Assembly: GCF_016428595.1 (NCBI RefSeq)
Contig: NZ_JAELVQ010000003.1
Location: 1 to 64,000, forward strand
DNA length: 64,000 bases
DNA from: Snuella sedimenti
GTDB lineage: Bacteria; Bacteroidota; Bacteroidia; Flavobacteriales; Flavobacteriaceae
Direction: 5' to 3'
Numbering within the stretch: the first letter of the stretch is position 1; every line of letters begins with the position of its first letter. The notes under the pieces were generated by a model. It was given only the letters and a program-made list of their open reading frames with translations. It ran no database searches and was not told where the DNA came from. The translations under genes and the position numbers were made by a program. Positions 15,048 to 22,952 of this stretch are shown here, one piece after another.

Positions 15048-15443
15048 TTATAGGCTTAACATCCAGGTACGCTGTAACTTTTTGAATTTACGTAACTCAC
15101 TACGTAAAATAGGTAGAAAGTCCTTACCGTTACTATTAGAATGTTCTAAGCGGTAAGCGTTTTTGTAAAGTCTGTTTGTTAGACGTTTAAGTGCGGCAAT
15201 ATGCTTATGTTTTCTATCGGAATAACGTTCCCTTTCTGCATTGGCTATTTCCGGAGCTAACGATACAGATTGTTGTACAATATCTCCCGAAAAATAAATG
15301 TGCTGGTCTTCAGAACCATCTTCCTTTAGTTCAGATAAATCGTGATTTAGGTATGTAGAGATACTTTGCGACAAGGCAAAAATCTCCATGGCCTTTTTAT
15401 ATAAAGGCGTGTCAGACAAGTATGGTGAATGGTTGTAAGACAT
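15048..15443 (-). CDS. Conserved hypothetical helical protein
   Basis: 131 aa from ATG 15443 (MSYNHSPYLSDTPLYKKAME); an in-frame GTG 33 nt upstream is the alternative. It is predicted to be almost all helical, with a basic C-terminal half (ERYSDRKHKHIAALKRLTNR, later RSELRKFKKLQRTWM), possibly a small helical bundle that binds nucleic acid. No family is recognised. It is divergent from the Lrp/AsnC gene, and the shared gap contains a 21-bp palindrome, so the regulator may control it. Confidence 0.6.
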   Translation of the reverse strand: MSYNHSPYLSDTPLYKKAMEIFALSQSISTYLNHDLSELKEDGSEDQHIYFSGDIVQQSVSLAPEIANAERERYSDRKHKHIAALKRLTNRLYKNAYRLEHSNSNGKDFLPILRSELRKFKKLQRTWMLSL

Positions 15444-15489
15444 CTTAACTAAGCAATTTTTATCAAAATTAGTCACAAGAATTTATATC

Positions 15490-15510
15490 TTACTTTAAAA
15501 TTTAAAGTAA
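15490..15510. promoter_or_regulatory. Palindromic operator between divergent genes
   Basis: TTACTTTAAA-A-TTTAAAGTAA, a 21-bp inverted repeat. The half-site TTACTTTAAAT occurs again at 15553-15563 across the ATG of the regulator gene. The spacing suggests autoregulatory binding of the Lrp/AsnC protein. Binding itself is inferred. Confidence 0.55.
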
Positions 15511-15561
15511 ATGTGTATATTTGATTTAATAATTAATTATTTTGAAGCTAAATTACTTTAA

Positions 15562-16002
15562 ATGGGGTTAGATGTGCTTAATAAGAAGATTTTAAAGTGT
15601 TTACAGGAGAATGCCAGGCTGTCTAATGCCGAAATTGGAAGGCGTGTAGGGATTAGTTCTCCAGCAGTTTCAGAGCGTATTAAAAAGATGGAAGACCTGG
15701 GTATTATTGAAGGGTATAAAACCATTGTCTCGACATTTGAAATAGGATATCAGTTAAAGGCTATTATTACATTGCGCGCTTTTATGGGGAAATTAAAACC
15801 TTTTTTGGAAAAGGTAAAAACCTACGACGAGGTTATTAATTGTTACCGGATTACAGGCGATGAGAACATCGTTATGGAGGTTGTTTTAAAGAATCAAAAG
15901 CATTTGGAAGTGTTTATAGATCAGCTTATTATATACGGAGAAACTAAAACACAAATTGTTTTGTCACGTGTGGTAAAGCTAAAAGAACTAAAGCCCATTT
16001 AA
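15562..16002 (+). CDS. Lrp/AsnC-family transcriptional regulator
   Basis: 146 aa. The N-terminal winged HTH (residues 5-55, LSNAEIGRRVGISSPAVSE) and C-terminal RAM/AsnC effector domain (about 68-143, with YRITGDENIVMEVVLKN) are both complete. Members sense amino acids or similar small molecules and form octamers on DNA. Palindromic TTACTTTAAA sites at its promoter and start codon suggest autoregulation. It faces the VOC/MFS operon tail to tail. Confidence 0.92.
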   Translation: MGLDVLNKKILKCLQENARLSNAEIGRRVGISSPAVSERIKKMEDLGIIEGYKTIVSTFEIGYQLKAIITLRAFMGKLKPFLEKVKTYDEVINCYRITGDENIVMEVVLKNQKHLEVFIDQLIIYGETKTQIVLSRVVKLKELKPI

Positions 16003-16004
16003 AA

Positions 16005-16385
16005 TTATTTAGGGATGCGCCAAGGTGGATTTTTCCTGTTCTTTCCTGCGTAATATAAAATGATGGTATTGCCATCGGGATCTAATAAATGAGCTTCACG
16101 CCATAACCAACGTTTGTCTTCTGGGGCACTTATAAAAACAAGCCCTTTACTTTTTAGTTGTGTTACTAGTGTGTCTAAATTATCATCTTCAAAATATATA
16201 GTAATGCCGTTGCCATTGGGTAGTGTCTCTACCAAATGAATGGATAGTGTCGAATCGCCATCCGGGCATTCAAACCTTACATACCTTGGAAGCGCATCTA
16301 CAATGAGTTGCAATCCCAAGGTTTTGTAAAATTCGGTTGCTTTTTCAAGATCTAAAGAGGGTATGGTTACTTGATTTAAGTTCAT
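16005..16385 (-). CDS. VOC (glyoxalase/bleomycin-resistance) family protein
   Basis: 126 aa from ATG 16385 (MNLNQVTIPSLDLEKATEFY); the longer frame would read through the end of the MFS gene. Paired beta-alpha-beta-beta-beta modules include FECPDGDSTLSIHLVE and the terminal LLDPDGNTIILYY, where the last acidic/His positions bind metal in active members. The start overlaps the MFS stop as ATGA, so the two are coupled. Such a protein may bind or modify the compound that the exporter removes. Confidence 0.85.
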   Translation of the reverse strand: MNLNQVTIPSLDLEKATEFYKTLGLQLIVDALPRYVRFECPDGDSTLSIHLVETLPNGNGITIYFEDDNLDTLVTQLKSKGLVFISAPEDKRWLWREAHLLDPDGNTIILYYAGKNRKNPPWRIPK

Positions 16386-17593
16386 ATAAAACGTTTTTTT
16401 GCTTTTAGGAATTGTTGTAGTATCACCAATAGTAGAATACAGCAAGCGGCCAATACCGTTATAAGGTACCAAGTGTTATCAAATCCAAGACCGTCAACCA
16501 TGCGCATTCCTGCATTGTGCCCAAAAATATGGGCTATAGAGAACGATATGGAATAAAGGGCCATATACTCACCTTGGTTTCCTTTTTTAGCCCGATCCAT
16601 TGCAAAGGCATTGGAAAAAGGAAAAGCTATCATTTCGCCTAAAGTAGCAAGCAACATACCAATAACCAATACACCCACCCAGGTTGTGAGGTTTAAAATA
16701 ATAAAGCTAAGACCGGTAAGGATCGCACCAAATATCATAAGTCCAGATTTGGTAAACCGTGAAGTTTCCAACCATTTTATTAGTGGCATTTCAAATACAA
16801 AAATAAGAAACCCGTTCATTCCAAGTAACATGCCAATTTCAAGTTCGGTTAGCAAATGGGCATCTTTATAATACAAGGGCATGGTAGAGAAGTATTGTAA
16901 AAATACTATTCCGAAAAGTACCATGGCTCCCAAAAATATTAAAAAAGCCGTATCGCTATATGCCGATCTAGGGTTGGAAGTATTTACATCGTCCAATGTT
17001 TTTGTCGTTTTAGGATTTAATACATTTATCAATACCAAAGCAGCTAAAATACACGTTATGCCATCCACCCAAAACAGGCCACCATAGCTTAGTGTTGTTA
17101 TAATGATGCCTCCAATGGCCGGTCCTGCAGAGAAGCCTAAATTAATGGCCAATCGTATTAATGTAACCGATCTTGTTTTGTTTTCTGGTTTGCTGTAGGC
17201 ACTTAAAGCAACAAACATGGCAGGCCTAAACATGTCGGCAATAAGCATAACCAATAGAATACCAATACAAAACGATACGAATGTGGTTAAAAACTGTAAA
17301 GCAACGAATAGTACGCCAGTAGCTAGTAAGCTAAATACCATAACTTTATAGAAACCAATTTTATCGGTTAGTTTTCCACCGAGCCAAGACCCTATTACAG
17401 ACCCTAAGCCAAAGGCACTCATAATCCAGCCCACATCATTTAAAGTAAAATTGAGGTCTTTGGTTAGGTATAAGGATAAAAAAGGGATAACCATTGTGCC
17501 AGCCCTATTAATAAGGGTTATTAAGGCGAGCCACCAAACTTCTTTAGAAAGGCCTTTAAATGTGTTGAGGTACTTAGTAAATAGTGTTTTCAC
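16382..17593 (-). CDS. MFS transporter (drug-exporter-like)
   Basis: 403 aa with 12 hydrophobic helices. The loop between helices 2 and 3 has the MFS motif GSWLGGKLTDKIGFYKVM (about residues 64-82), and the RSVTLIRLAINLGFSAGPAIGG segment is the helix-5 antiporter-type motif. GTG start inside leader repeat copy B. It is the first gene of a two-gene operon with the VOC protein. The substrate is unknown; drug or metabolite efflux is the usual role. Confidence 0.88.
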   Translation of the reverse strand: MKTLFTKYLNTFKGLSKEVWWLALITLINRAGTMVIPFLSLYLTKDLNFTLNDVGWIMSAFGLGSVIGSWLGGKLTDKIGFYKVMVFSLLATGVLFVALQFLTTFVSFCIGILLVMLIADMFRPAMFVALSAYSKPENKTRSVTLIRLAINLGFSAGPAIGGIIITTLSYGGLFWVDGITCILAALVLINVLNPKTTKTLDDVNTSNPRSAYSDTAFLIFLGAMVLFGIVFLQYFSTMPLYYKDAHLLTELEIGMLLGMNGFLIFVFEMPLIKWLETSRFTKSGLMIFGAILTGLSFIILNLTTWVGVLVIGMLLATLGEMIAFPFSNAFAMDRAKKGNQGEYMALYSISFSIAHIFGHNAGMRMVDGLGFDNTWYLITVLAACCILLLVILQQFLKAKKRFI

Positions 17594-17739
17594 ACGTTTA
17601 AATTTTAGTTAATTATTTGATTATATACTAATTATAAAATTGAGAACGTGTGCAACCGCTTCGCTCTCACATTAAAAATTTTAAACAGTCTCTACACTTT
17701 TGTAAAACTATTCTTAAAATTTATTAATGTTCGTTTCAT
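17587..17739 (-). repeat. Leader repeat, copy B (upstream of the MFS gene)
   Basis: Inverted counterpart of 11683-11837. Read on the minus strand it opens with ATGAAACGAACATTAAT, a 15-codon micro-ORF (17739 to 17692), then GTTTAAAATTTTTAATG, GGTTGCACACGTTCT and TAAAATTTAAACGTGTGAAA, and ends at the GTG start of the MFS gene. The micro-ORF to gene distance (about 97 nt) is close to that in copy A (about 94 nt). Confidence 0.75.
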
Positions 17740-18009
17740 TCGTGTGTTTGTACTTTCGAATTAAAACTTTAATTGTTACTGTCTTTGTAAAATATGAACT
17801 ACCTAAAAATAAAAAGTCCAACTTTTCAGTTGGACTTTTATATATTGTATTATTCTATATCTACATCATCACAATATATAACAAATCCAACCTATCCATT
17901 GCTTAAAAATGGAACGCTTCATTGTACAAATGGTGACGTTTAAATACATGTTATCTTTTTTTTTGATCCACCAAAGCTATACAAAATAATTGTAAGTTGT
18001 ATTTTTGAA
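17740..18009. other. Intergenic stretch between divergent genes, with an isolated terminator
   Basis: Beyond the leader repeat this gap holds a strong terminator hairpin at 17812-17839 that has no obvious upstream gene on either strand. A 49-codon ORF from 17793 runs across the hairpin and looks accidental. The rest is AT-rich sequence before the DUF1684 gene. Confidence 0.5.
17812..17839. terminator. Bidirectional terminator-like hairpin
   Basis: AAAAGTCCAAC, loop TTTTCA, GTTGGACTTTT: perfect 11-bp stem with A/T tails on both sides. It would stop transcripts in either direction and insulates the two divergent operons, or ends a short unannotated transcript. Confidence 0.7.
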
Positions 18010-18630
18010 ATGAAAAAAAATAAAATGAACAGACTTTTTCCATTTATTTTAATCGTACTTATTGCTTTTGCTTGTGGTGAAAAGAAGCAGCCATTACAGG
18101 GAGAAACACCTTTTCAGAAAGAATTGAATGCCAAGTTTAAGGACGCAACGGTGTCGCCATTAACGGACAAGGATAGAAAAGCATTTAAAGGGCTTGATTT
18201 TTTTAAATTCGATTCGACGTTTATAGTAAAAGCGCATTTAAAGCAAACCCCCGATACAGATTGGTTTAACATGCAAACCACGACAAACCGGGTGTCTAAA
18301 GAGCGTGTTTTTGGCGTTTTATCTTTTCTATTACAAGGAAAAGAGTATCGTTTAAATATATACCAAGGAGCAGACAACATGTTAAAGGCTGGTTACGAAG
18401 ATTACTTGTTTCTCCCGTTTTTAGATGAAACCAATGGCGAGGAAAGTTATGGAGGTGGACGTTATATCGATTTACGGATTCCTGAAGGGGATAGTTTGGA
18501 AATCGATTTCAATAAAGCTTATAATCCATATTGTGCATACAATCCTAGTTATTCCTGTCCTATTGTGCCTCGGGAAAACTATTTAAGAATACGTGTTGAA
18601 GCAGGTGTAAAGGCGTTTAAGAAGCACTAA
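18010..18630 (+). CDS. DUF1684-domain lipoprotein
   Basis: 206 aa with a lipoprotein signal (FPFILIVLIAFACG, Cys at about residue 22). The DUF1684 hallmark blocks are present: LFLPFLDETNGEESYGGGR, then YIDLRIPEGD, and DFNKAYNPYCAYNPSYSCP followed by PRENYLRIRVEAG. The domain is common in Bacteroidota and Actinobacteria, and its biochemical role is not known. Paired Cys/Asn residues in NPYCAYNPSYSCP suggest a metal or disulphide site. It has no operon partner; the gene downstream is convergent. Confidence 0.9.
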   Translation: MKKNKMNRLFPFILIVLIAFACGEKKQPLQGETPFQKELNAKFKDATVSPLTDKDRKAFKGLDFFKFDSTFIVKAHLKQTPDTDWFNMQTTTNRVSKERVFGVLSFLLQGKEYRLNIYQGADNMLKAGYEDYLFLPFLDETNGEESYGGGRYIDLRIPEGDSLEIDFNKAYNPYCAYNPSYSCPIVPRENYLRIRVEAGVKAFKKH

Positions 18631-18686
18631 GCATAATGCTTAGTTTAGATAGTAAATAAAATGTGAGGGAAACATCTAGAATTATA

Positions 18687-19706
18687 CTATTTCACAGCAA
18701 TATAAATTTGAGTTTCCCAATTGGCAGGATTGGGTGTTTGGGTTGGATCTGTTATATAGCTTTCCAACATTGCACCATTTTCACTAAATTCTAACTCTTG
18801 TTCTTTAATATATGTCATCGTGGTGCCCCAAGCTTCTTTAAGATTATCATAATGCCCTTTAAGCGTAGTTTTAACGGCTTTGAAATCTTGAAGCTGCCCC
18901 GTTAAAATAGCGTCGTTCGTTGTTATTACTTTTTCGGTTGTGGGGATACAGCAAGAAAATATAGTTGCGTTGTTGGTTTCATCCCATTTGTGATAAAGTA
19001 CAAAAGGAGGGCCTGATGGCGTTAGTTTATTCTTGGAGGCATAATTTATAACTTTGGCCAGCATGGTACTCATAGTATCTTTTAAATCATCTATTTTACA
19101 AGACGTTGTATTATACAAGTAATAGCCACCACTGTGTTGTGTTATGCCATTTACGGTAATAGTATATGCTTTCATATTGGCAATGACGATACTATCTAAC
19201 TTTTCGAGACTACGTTCGTAATGTGGGCCTATTTGTTTTTCCATACCACCAGCAAAAACAGTAAAAGCTTTAAAACCGAAAGGCAAATTATTTCCAGAAA
19301 TAGACCATGTAACATCTGTAGAGCCATTGGCATTGGCCTCAAATTTCCAGTTAATGTCGGAAGCAGGGAAATCGGCGAACTGCATGGTTTGCTTAATGGA
19401 TTTATTGGCAACGGTTTCAAGCGTTTTCATAGTACCTATGCCATCTTTGTCTTCCCAAGTGTAACTTCCATTAACACCCAGTGTTTGTTCTGGGTAAGTG
19501 ATTCTTATATCTGGATCGGACTCTACCCACGACGACCAAGCTTCCCAGTTTTTTAGGTCTATAACATTATTGTAAATTACGGAAGCAGGTGCTTTTATTG
19601 TGCGTGTTCTGCTAACTTCAAACGTGTTTGGTTGTACTGCAATGTAAACAGAAAGACCTATTACAAAAATTAATAGAAGAAATAAGAGGTATTTAAAAGC
19701 TTTCAT
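18687..19706 (-). CDS. SRPBCC-domain protein with GyrI-like effector domain
   Basis: 339 aa. An N-terminal membrane anchor (YLLFLLLIFVIGLSVYIAV) is followed by a START/SRPBCC lipid-binding-like fold (RTIKAPASVIYNNVIDLKN to about residue 165). A C-terminal GyrI-like ligand-binding domain (about 180-338, GGYYLYNTTSC, later LKGHYDNLKEAWGTTM) completes it. The combination recurs in Flavobacteria. A membrane-tethered small-molecule binding role is inferred; the ligand is unknown. Confidence 0.82.
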   Translation of the reverse strand: MKAFKYLLFLLLIFVIGLSVYIAVQPNTFEVSRTRTIKAPASVIYNNVIDLKNWEAWSSWVESDPDIRITYPEQTLGVNGSYTWEDKDGIGTMKTLETVANKSIKQTMQFADFPASDINWKFEANANGSTDVTWSISGNNLPFGFKAFTVFAGGMEKQIGPHYERSLEKLDSIVIANMKAYTITVNGITQHSGGYYLYNTTSCKIDDLKDTMSTMLAKVINYASKNKLTPSGPPFVLYHKWDETNNATIFSCCIPTTEKVITTNDAILTGQLQDFKAVKTTLKGHYDNLKEAWGTTMTYIKEQELEFSENGAMLESYITDPTQTPNPANWETQIYIAVK

Positions 19707-19892
19707 TTTTTTAAGTTAAAAATCTGAACCAAAGATACTCATTTTTCAACTTTATATTAATAAATTGTTACATTTGCCATGTAAAAAATAAATATTTAAT
19801 AATTAAACTAGCTTGTTTTGTGTTAATCAATAATTTTTGTGTCTACATTATTGATTTGAAGTAATCTAAAAAATATTAATAAACAAAAGAGA

Positions 19893-21932
19893 ATGAACTT
19901 ACGATTAAAATTGTGTTTAGTGTTGTTAATCAGTTTTGTCTTATCCTGTGGTAATGATGCTAAAACGGAGACCAAGAAAGTAGAACCTGAAGTAAAAGAA
20001 GATGTTTTTGACTATAAAGTAGATACTTTTGCAGATATTCAAGTGTTACGGTATCAAATTCCAGGATGGGATGCCTTAACTTTAAAAGAACAAACGTTGG
20101 TATATTACTTAACCCAAGCGGGATTGGCCGGCCGGGATATGGTATGGGATCAAAATTATAAGTACAACTTAAAGATTAGAAATGCTCTGGAATCTGTATA
20201 TACCAAGTATACAGGCGATAAAACCACAGAACAATGGAAAGCCTTTGAAACCTATTTAAAGCGTGTATGGTTTAGCAATGGTATTCACCATCATTATTCT
20301 AATGATAAAATAGAGGCTGGATTCTCGGTCGAATATTTAAGAGAACTATTAGCGGAAACTAATACAGAACTAAAAGGAGCAGCTTTTGATGTCATTTTTA
20401 ACGATCTCGATTCTAAAAAAGTAAACAAGTCGAAAGGGGTTGATAATGTGGCTGTCTCTGCTGTTAATTTTTATGGAGATGGTGTGACCAATGCAGATGT
20501 AGAGCGTTTTTATAGCACCAAAAAGTCGCCAAACCCTGAAAAACCATTGTCTTTTGGCTTAAACTCTCAAATGGTTAAAGAAAATGGTGTTTTAAAAGAG
20601 CGCGTTTACAAATCGGGGGGATTATATGGTTCTGCCATCGATGAGGTTATAAAATGGTTGGAATTAGCAAAAGGTGTTGCTGAAAATGAAGCGCAGGCCG
20701 AAGCTTTGGGCTTGTTGATAGCGTATTATAAAACTGGGGATTTGCAAACATGGGACGATTATAATGTGGCTTGGACGGCTGCCACCGAAGGTAACATAGA
20801 TTATATTAACAGCTTTATTGAGGTGTATTACGATCCGTTGGGCTATCGCGGGTATTACGAATCAATTGTACAGATCAAAGATTTTGAGATGTCTAAAAAA
20901 ATGGCTGTATTATCTGAGAATGCACAATGGTTTGAAGATCATTCGCCCTTAATGGAAGCTCATAAAAAGAAAAATGTGGTTGGAGTTTCATATAAAACTG
21001 TTAATGTCGCTGGAGAATCTGGCGGTGCATCGCCTAGTACGCCAATAGGTGTTAATTTACCCAATGCAAACTGGATTCGGGCTGCCGTGGGAAGTAAATC
21101 GGTATCCTTGGGGAATATTATACATGCAGCTAATAATGCAGGGAGCTCCCAACGGTTAAAAGAATTTGTTCATGATGAAGAGGAGTTGGCACTTGAAGAA
21201 AAATACGGGCAATTAGCCGATAAGTTGCATACCGCTTTACATGAAGTTGTGGGACATGCTTCAGGACAATTGAATCCAGGAGTGGGAGAGACCAAAGAAA
21301 CACTAAAAACCTATGCATCTACATTAGAGGAGGGACGCGCTGATTTAGTAGCCTTATACTTTTTGTACGATGACAAACTGCAGGAATTAGGGTTGGTCGA
21401 CGATTGGCAGAGTGTTGGTAAAGCAGCTTACGATGGTTATATTAGAAATGGGCTCATGACCCAGTTGATTCGTTTAAAGCTAGGTGATGATGTTGAGGAG
21501 GCCCATATGCGTAACAGACAGTGGATCTCTGCCTGGGTTTATGAAAAAGGGAAGGCCGATAACGTCATTGAGAAAGTTATCCGAGATGGAAAAACTTATT
21601 TTAACATCACCGATTATGGAAAGCTACATACACTTTTCGGACAATTGCTACGCGAAACCCAACGTATTAAGTCTGAAGGGGATTTTGCTGCAGTCGAAGC
21701 CTTGGTTGAAGGTTATGGTGTAAAAGTAGATCAAGCGCTTCATAAAGAAATATTGAAACGTAATAAACAGTTTAAATCTGCACCTTATAAGGGGTATGTA
21801 AATCCTGTATTGGTACCAGAAATAGATAGTGAAGGCAAAATCATTGCGGTTAAAGTTACGCAACCAAAAACGTTTGCTGAACAAATGTTGGCCTATAGTA
21901 AGCATTATAGCTTCCTTCCAGAAGTTAATTAA
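19893..21932 (+). CDS. Dipeptidyl-peptidase III-like zinc metallopeptidase (M49) lipoprotein
   Basis: 679 aa with a lipobox signal (LVLLISFVLSCGND, Cys at about residue 19), so it is probably anchored in the envelope, unlike cytosolic eukaryotic DPP III. The zinc motif HEVVGH (residues 450-455) and the second ligand motif EEGRAD (about 479-484) correspond to HELLGH and EECRAE of family M49. The size matches bacterial M49 enzymes. It would release dipeptides from peptide N-termini. The Cys of EECRA is Gly here, as in many bacterial homologues. A strong terminator follows. Confidence 0.9.
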   Translation: MNLRLKLCLVLLISFVLSCGNDAKTETKKVEPEVKEDVFDYKVDTFADIQVLRYQIPGWDALTLKEQTLVYYLTQAGLAGRDMVWDQNYKYNLKIRNALESVYTKYTGDKTTEQWKAFETYLKRVWFSNGIHHHYSNDKIEAGFSVEYLRELLAETNTELKGAAFDVIFNDLDSKKVNKSKGVDNVAVSAVNFYGDGVTNADVERFYSTKKSPNPEKPLSFGLNSQMVKENGVLKERVYKSGGLYGSAIDEVIKWLELAKGVAENEAQAEALGLLIAYYKTGDLQTWDDYNVAWTAATEGNIDYINSFIEVYYDPLGYRGYYESIVQIKDFEMSKKMAVLSENAQWFEDHSPLMEAHKKKNVVGVSYKTVNVAGESGGASPSTPIGVNLPNANWIRAAVGSKSVSLGNIIHAANNAGSSQRLKEFVHDEEELALEEKYGQLADKLHTALHEVVGHASGQLNPGVGETKETLKTYASTLEEGRADLVALYFLYDDKLQELGLVDDWQSVGKAAYDGYIRNGLMTQLIRLKLGDDVEEAHMRNRQWISAWVYEKGKADNVIEKVIRDGKTYFNITDYGKLHTLFGQLLRETQRIKSEGDFAAVEALVEGYGVKVDQALHKEILKRNKQFKSAPYKGYVNPVLVPEIDSEGKIIAVKVTQPKTFAEQMLAYSKHYSFLPEVN

Positions 21933-21960
21933 AACAAATAAATGCTAAAAGAAATTAGAA

Positions 21961-21996
21961 AACAGAATCTTAAAAATTTTAAGGTTCTGTTTTTTT
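21961..21996 (+). terminator. Rho-independent terminator of the M49 peptidase gene
   Basis: AACAGAATCTTAAAA paired with TTTTAAGGTTCTGTT, followed by a run of T. It lies about 30 bp after the stop codon. Confidence 0.8.
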
Positions 21997-22065
21997 GTTT
22001 ACGCTAAATGCTAAAAGAATACCATTAATGGCTATTAGTATCGCAATAATTATAAGGATTTTCAT
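21979..22065 (-). CDS. Possible 28-aa membrane peptide
   Basis: ATG at 22065 gives MKILIIIAILIAINGILLAF, then SVNKKTEP and stop inside the terminator stem. It is a single hydrophobic helix with a Lys-rich tail, the form of many bacterial small membrane proteins. Evidence is only composition and a clean start; it may be chance. Confidence 0.25.
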   Translation of the reverse strand: MKILIIIAILIAINGILLAFSVNKKTEP

Positions 22066-22190
22066 GATTTGAGATTGGTCTTAGTTATGTTTTAGATGCA
22101 TTAGACTACTTTTGGTTGCGTCGTTACATACATTATTTTTAATAAAACAATTTTAGACCAAAAATTCCTACCTTAATATTGGGTTTTATT

Positions 22191-22379
22191 TTAGTTTTTT
22201 AAAAAAACTTTAATGGCTACAATGCATAAAATAAAAGATATAAAGGCAACAAGCATCCAGATACTACCTTTATAAAAGCGTTTGTGGAGTTTTAGATCTT
22301 TTCGATAGGTGTAGCCTATAACGATTGCGAATATAATGGCAAACAAAATACCGAAAATGATTTGACCTTTACTGAACAT
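22191..22379 (-). CDS. Small two-helix membrane protein
   Basis: 62 aa from ATG 22379 (MFSKGQIIFGILFAIIF); the longer frame relies on a TTG 18 nt upstream. Two membrane helices (about residues 6-25 and 41-60) are separated by a basic loop YRKDLKLHKRFYKGS. It is conserved-looking but of unknown function. It diverges from the MazG-like gene. Confidence 0.7.
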   Translation of the reverse strand: MFSKGQIIFGILFAIIFAIVIGYTYRKDLKLHKRFYKGSIWMLVAFISFILCIVAIKVFLKN

Positions 22380-22467
22380 ATGGTTATTTTTAGGCAAAAA
22401 TAAAAAATTAAAAGAAGTTCCAATGAATGGAATGCAACTATACTTATAAAAACTAATATTAAAATAA

Positions 22468-22854
22468 ATGAAGAATAAGATTGAAGCTGTAAAAGCATTT
22501 CATACTGCCTTTAAAATTGGACATCGTGAAACTCCTATAGCCGATTTGGGCAATGAGAAGAATTTGTTGCGATTTAATTTAATGAAGGAAGAAAATGAAG
22601 AATACCTAGAAGCTGCTAATAATAACGATTTGGTTGAAGTAGCCGACGCATTAGGGGATATGCTTTATATTTTATGTGGTACCATAATAGAGCACGGTAT
22701 GCAACATAAAATTGAAGAAGTATTTGATGAAATACAGCGTAGTAACATGAGTAAATTGGGAGACGACGGTCAACCCATTTACCGTGAAGATGGGAAAGTG
22801 CTAAAAGGTCCCAATTACTTTAAACCGAATATAGAATCCATTTTGGATAAATAA
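22468..22854 (+). CDS. MazG-like / PRA-PH-fold nucleotide pyrophosphohydrolase
   Basis: 128 aa, all-alpha NTP pyrophosphatase superfamily. The metal-binding helices carry LMKEENEEYLEA (about residues 39-50) and VADALGDMLYILCG (about 58-71), the ExxE...ExxD pattern of the fold. The C-terminal SKLGDDGQPIYREDGKVLKG is typical of the phosphoribosyl-ATP-diphosphatase-like family found alone in Flavobacteria. It probably hydrolyses non-canonical or excess (d)NTPs; the substrate is not proven. Confidence 0.88.
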   Translation: MKNKIEAVKAFHTAFKIGHRETPIADLGNEKNLLRFNLMKEENEEYLEAANNNDLVEVADALGDMLYILCGTIIEHGMQHKIEEVFDEIQRSNMSKLGDDGQPIYREDGKVLKGPNYFKPNIESILDK

Positions 22855-22952
22855 CAAAGAAAGGCTTAAGAAAACGTTCTGTCTCCCTAAGTCACTTTAA
22901 GGAGGCACATTTTACAGTATTTTTAAGCCTTTGTTTTGATAATATGGCGCTT

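Noticed and set aside
17793-17942. 49-codon ORF across the isolated terminator
   Set aside because: Its bases form the hairpin arms; composition is not protein-like after that.
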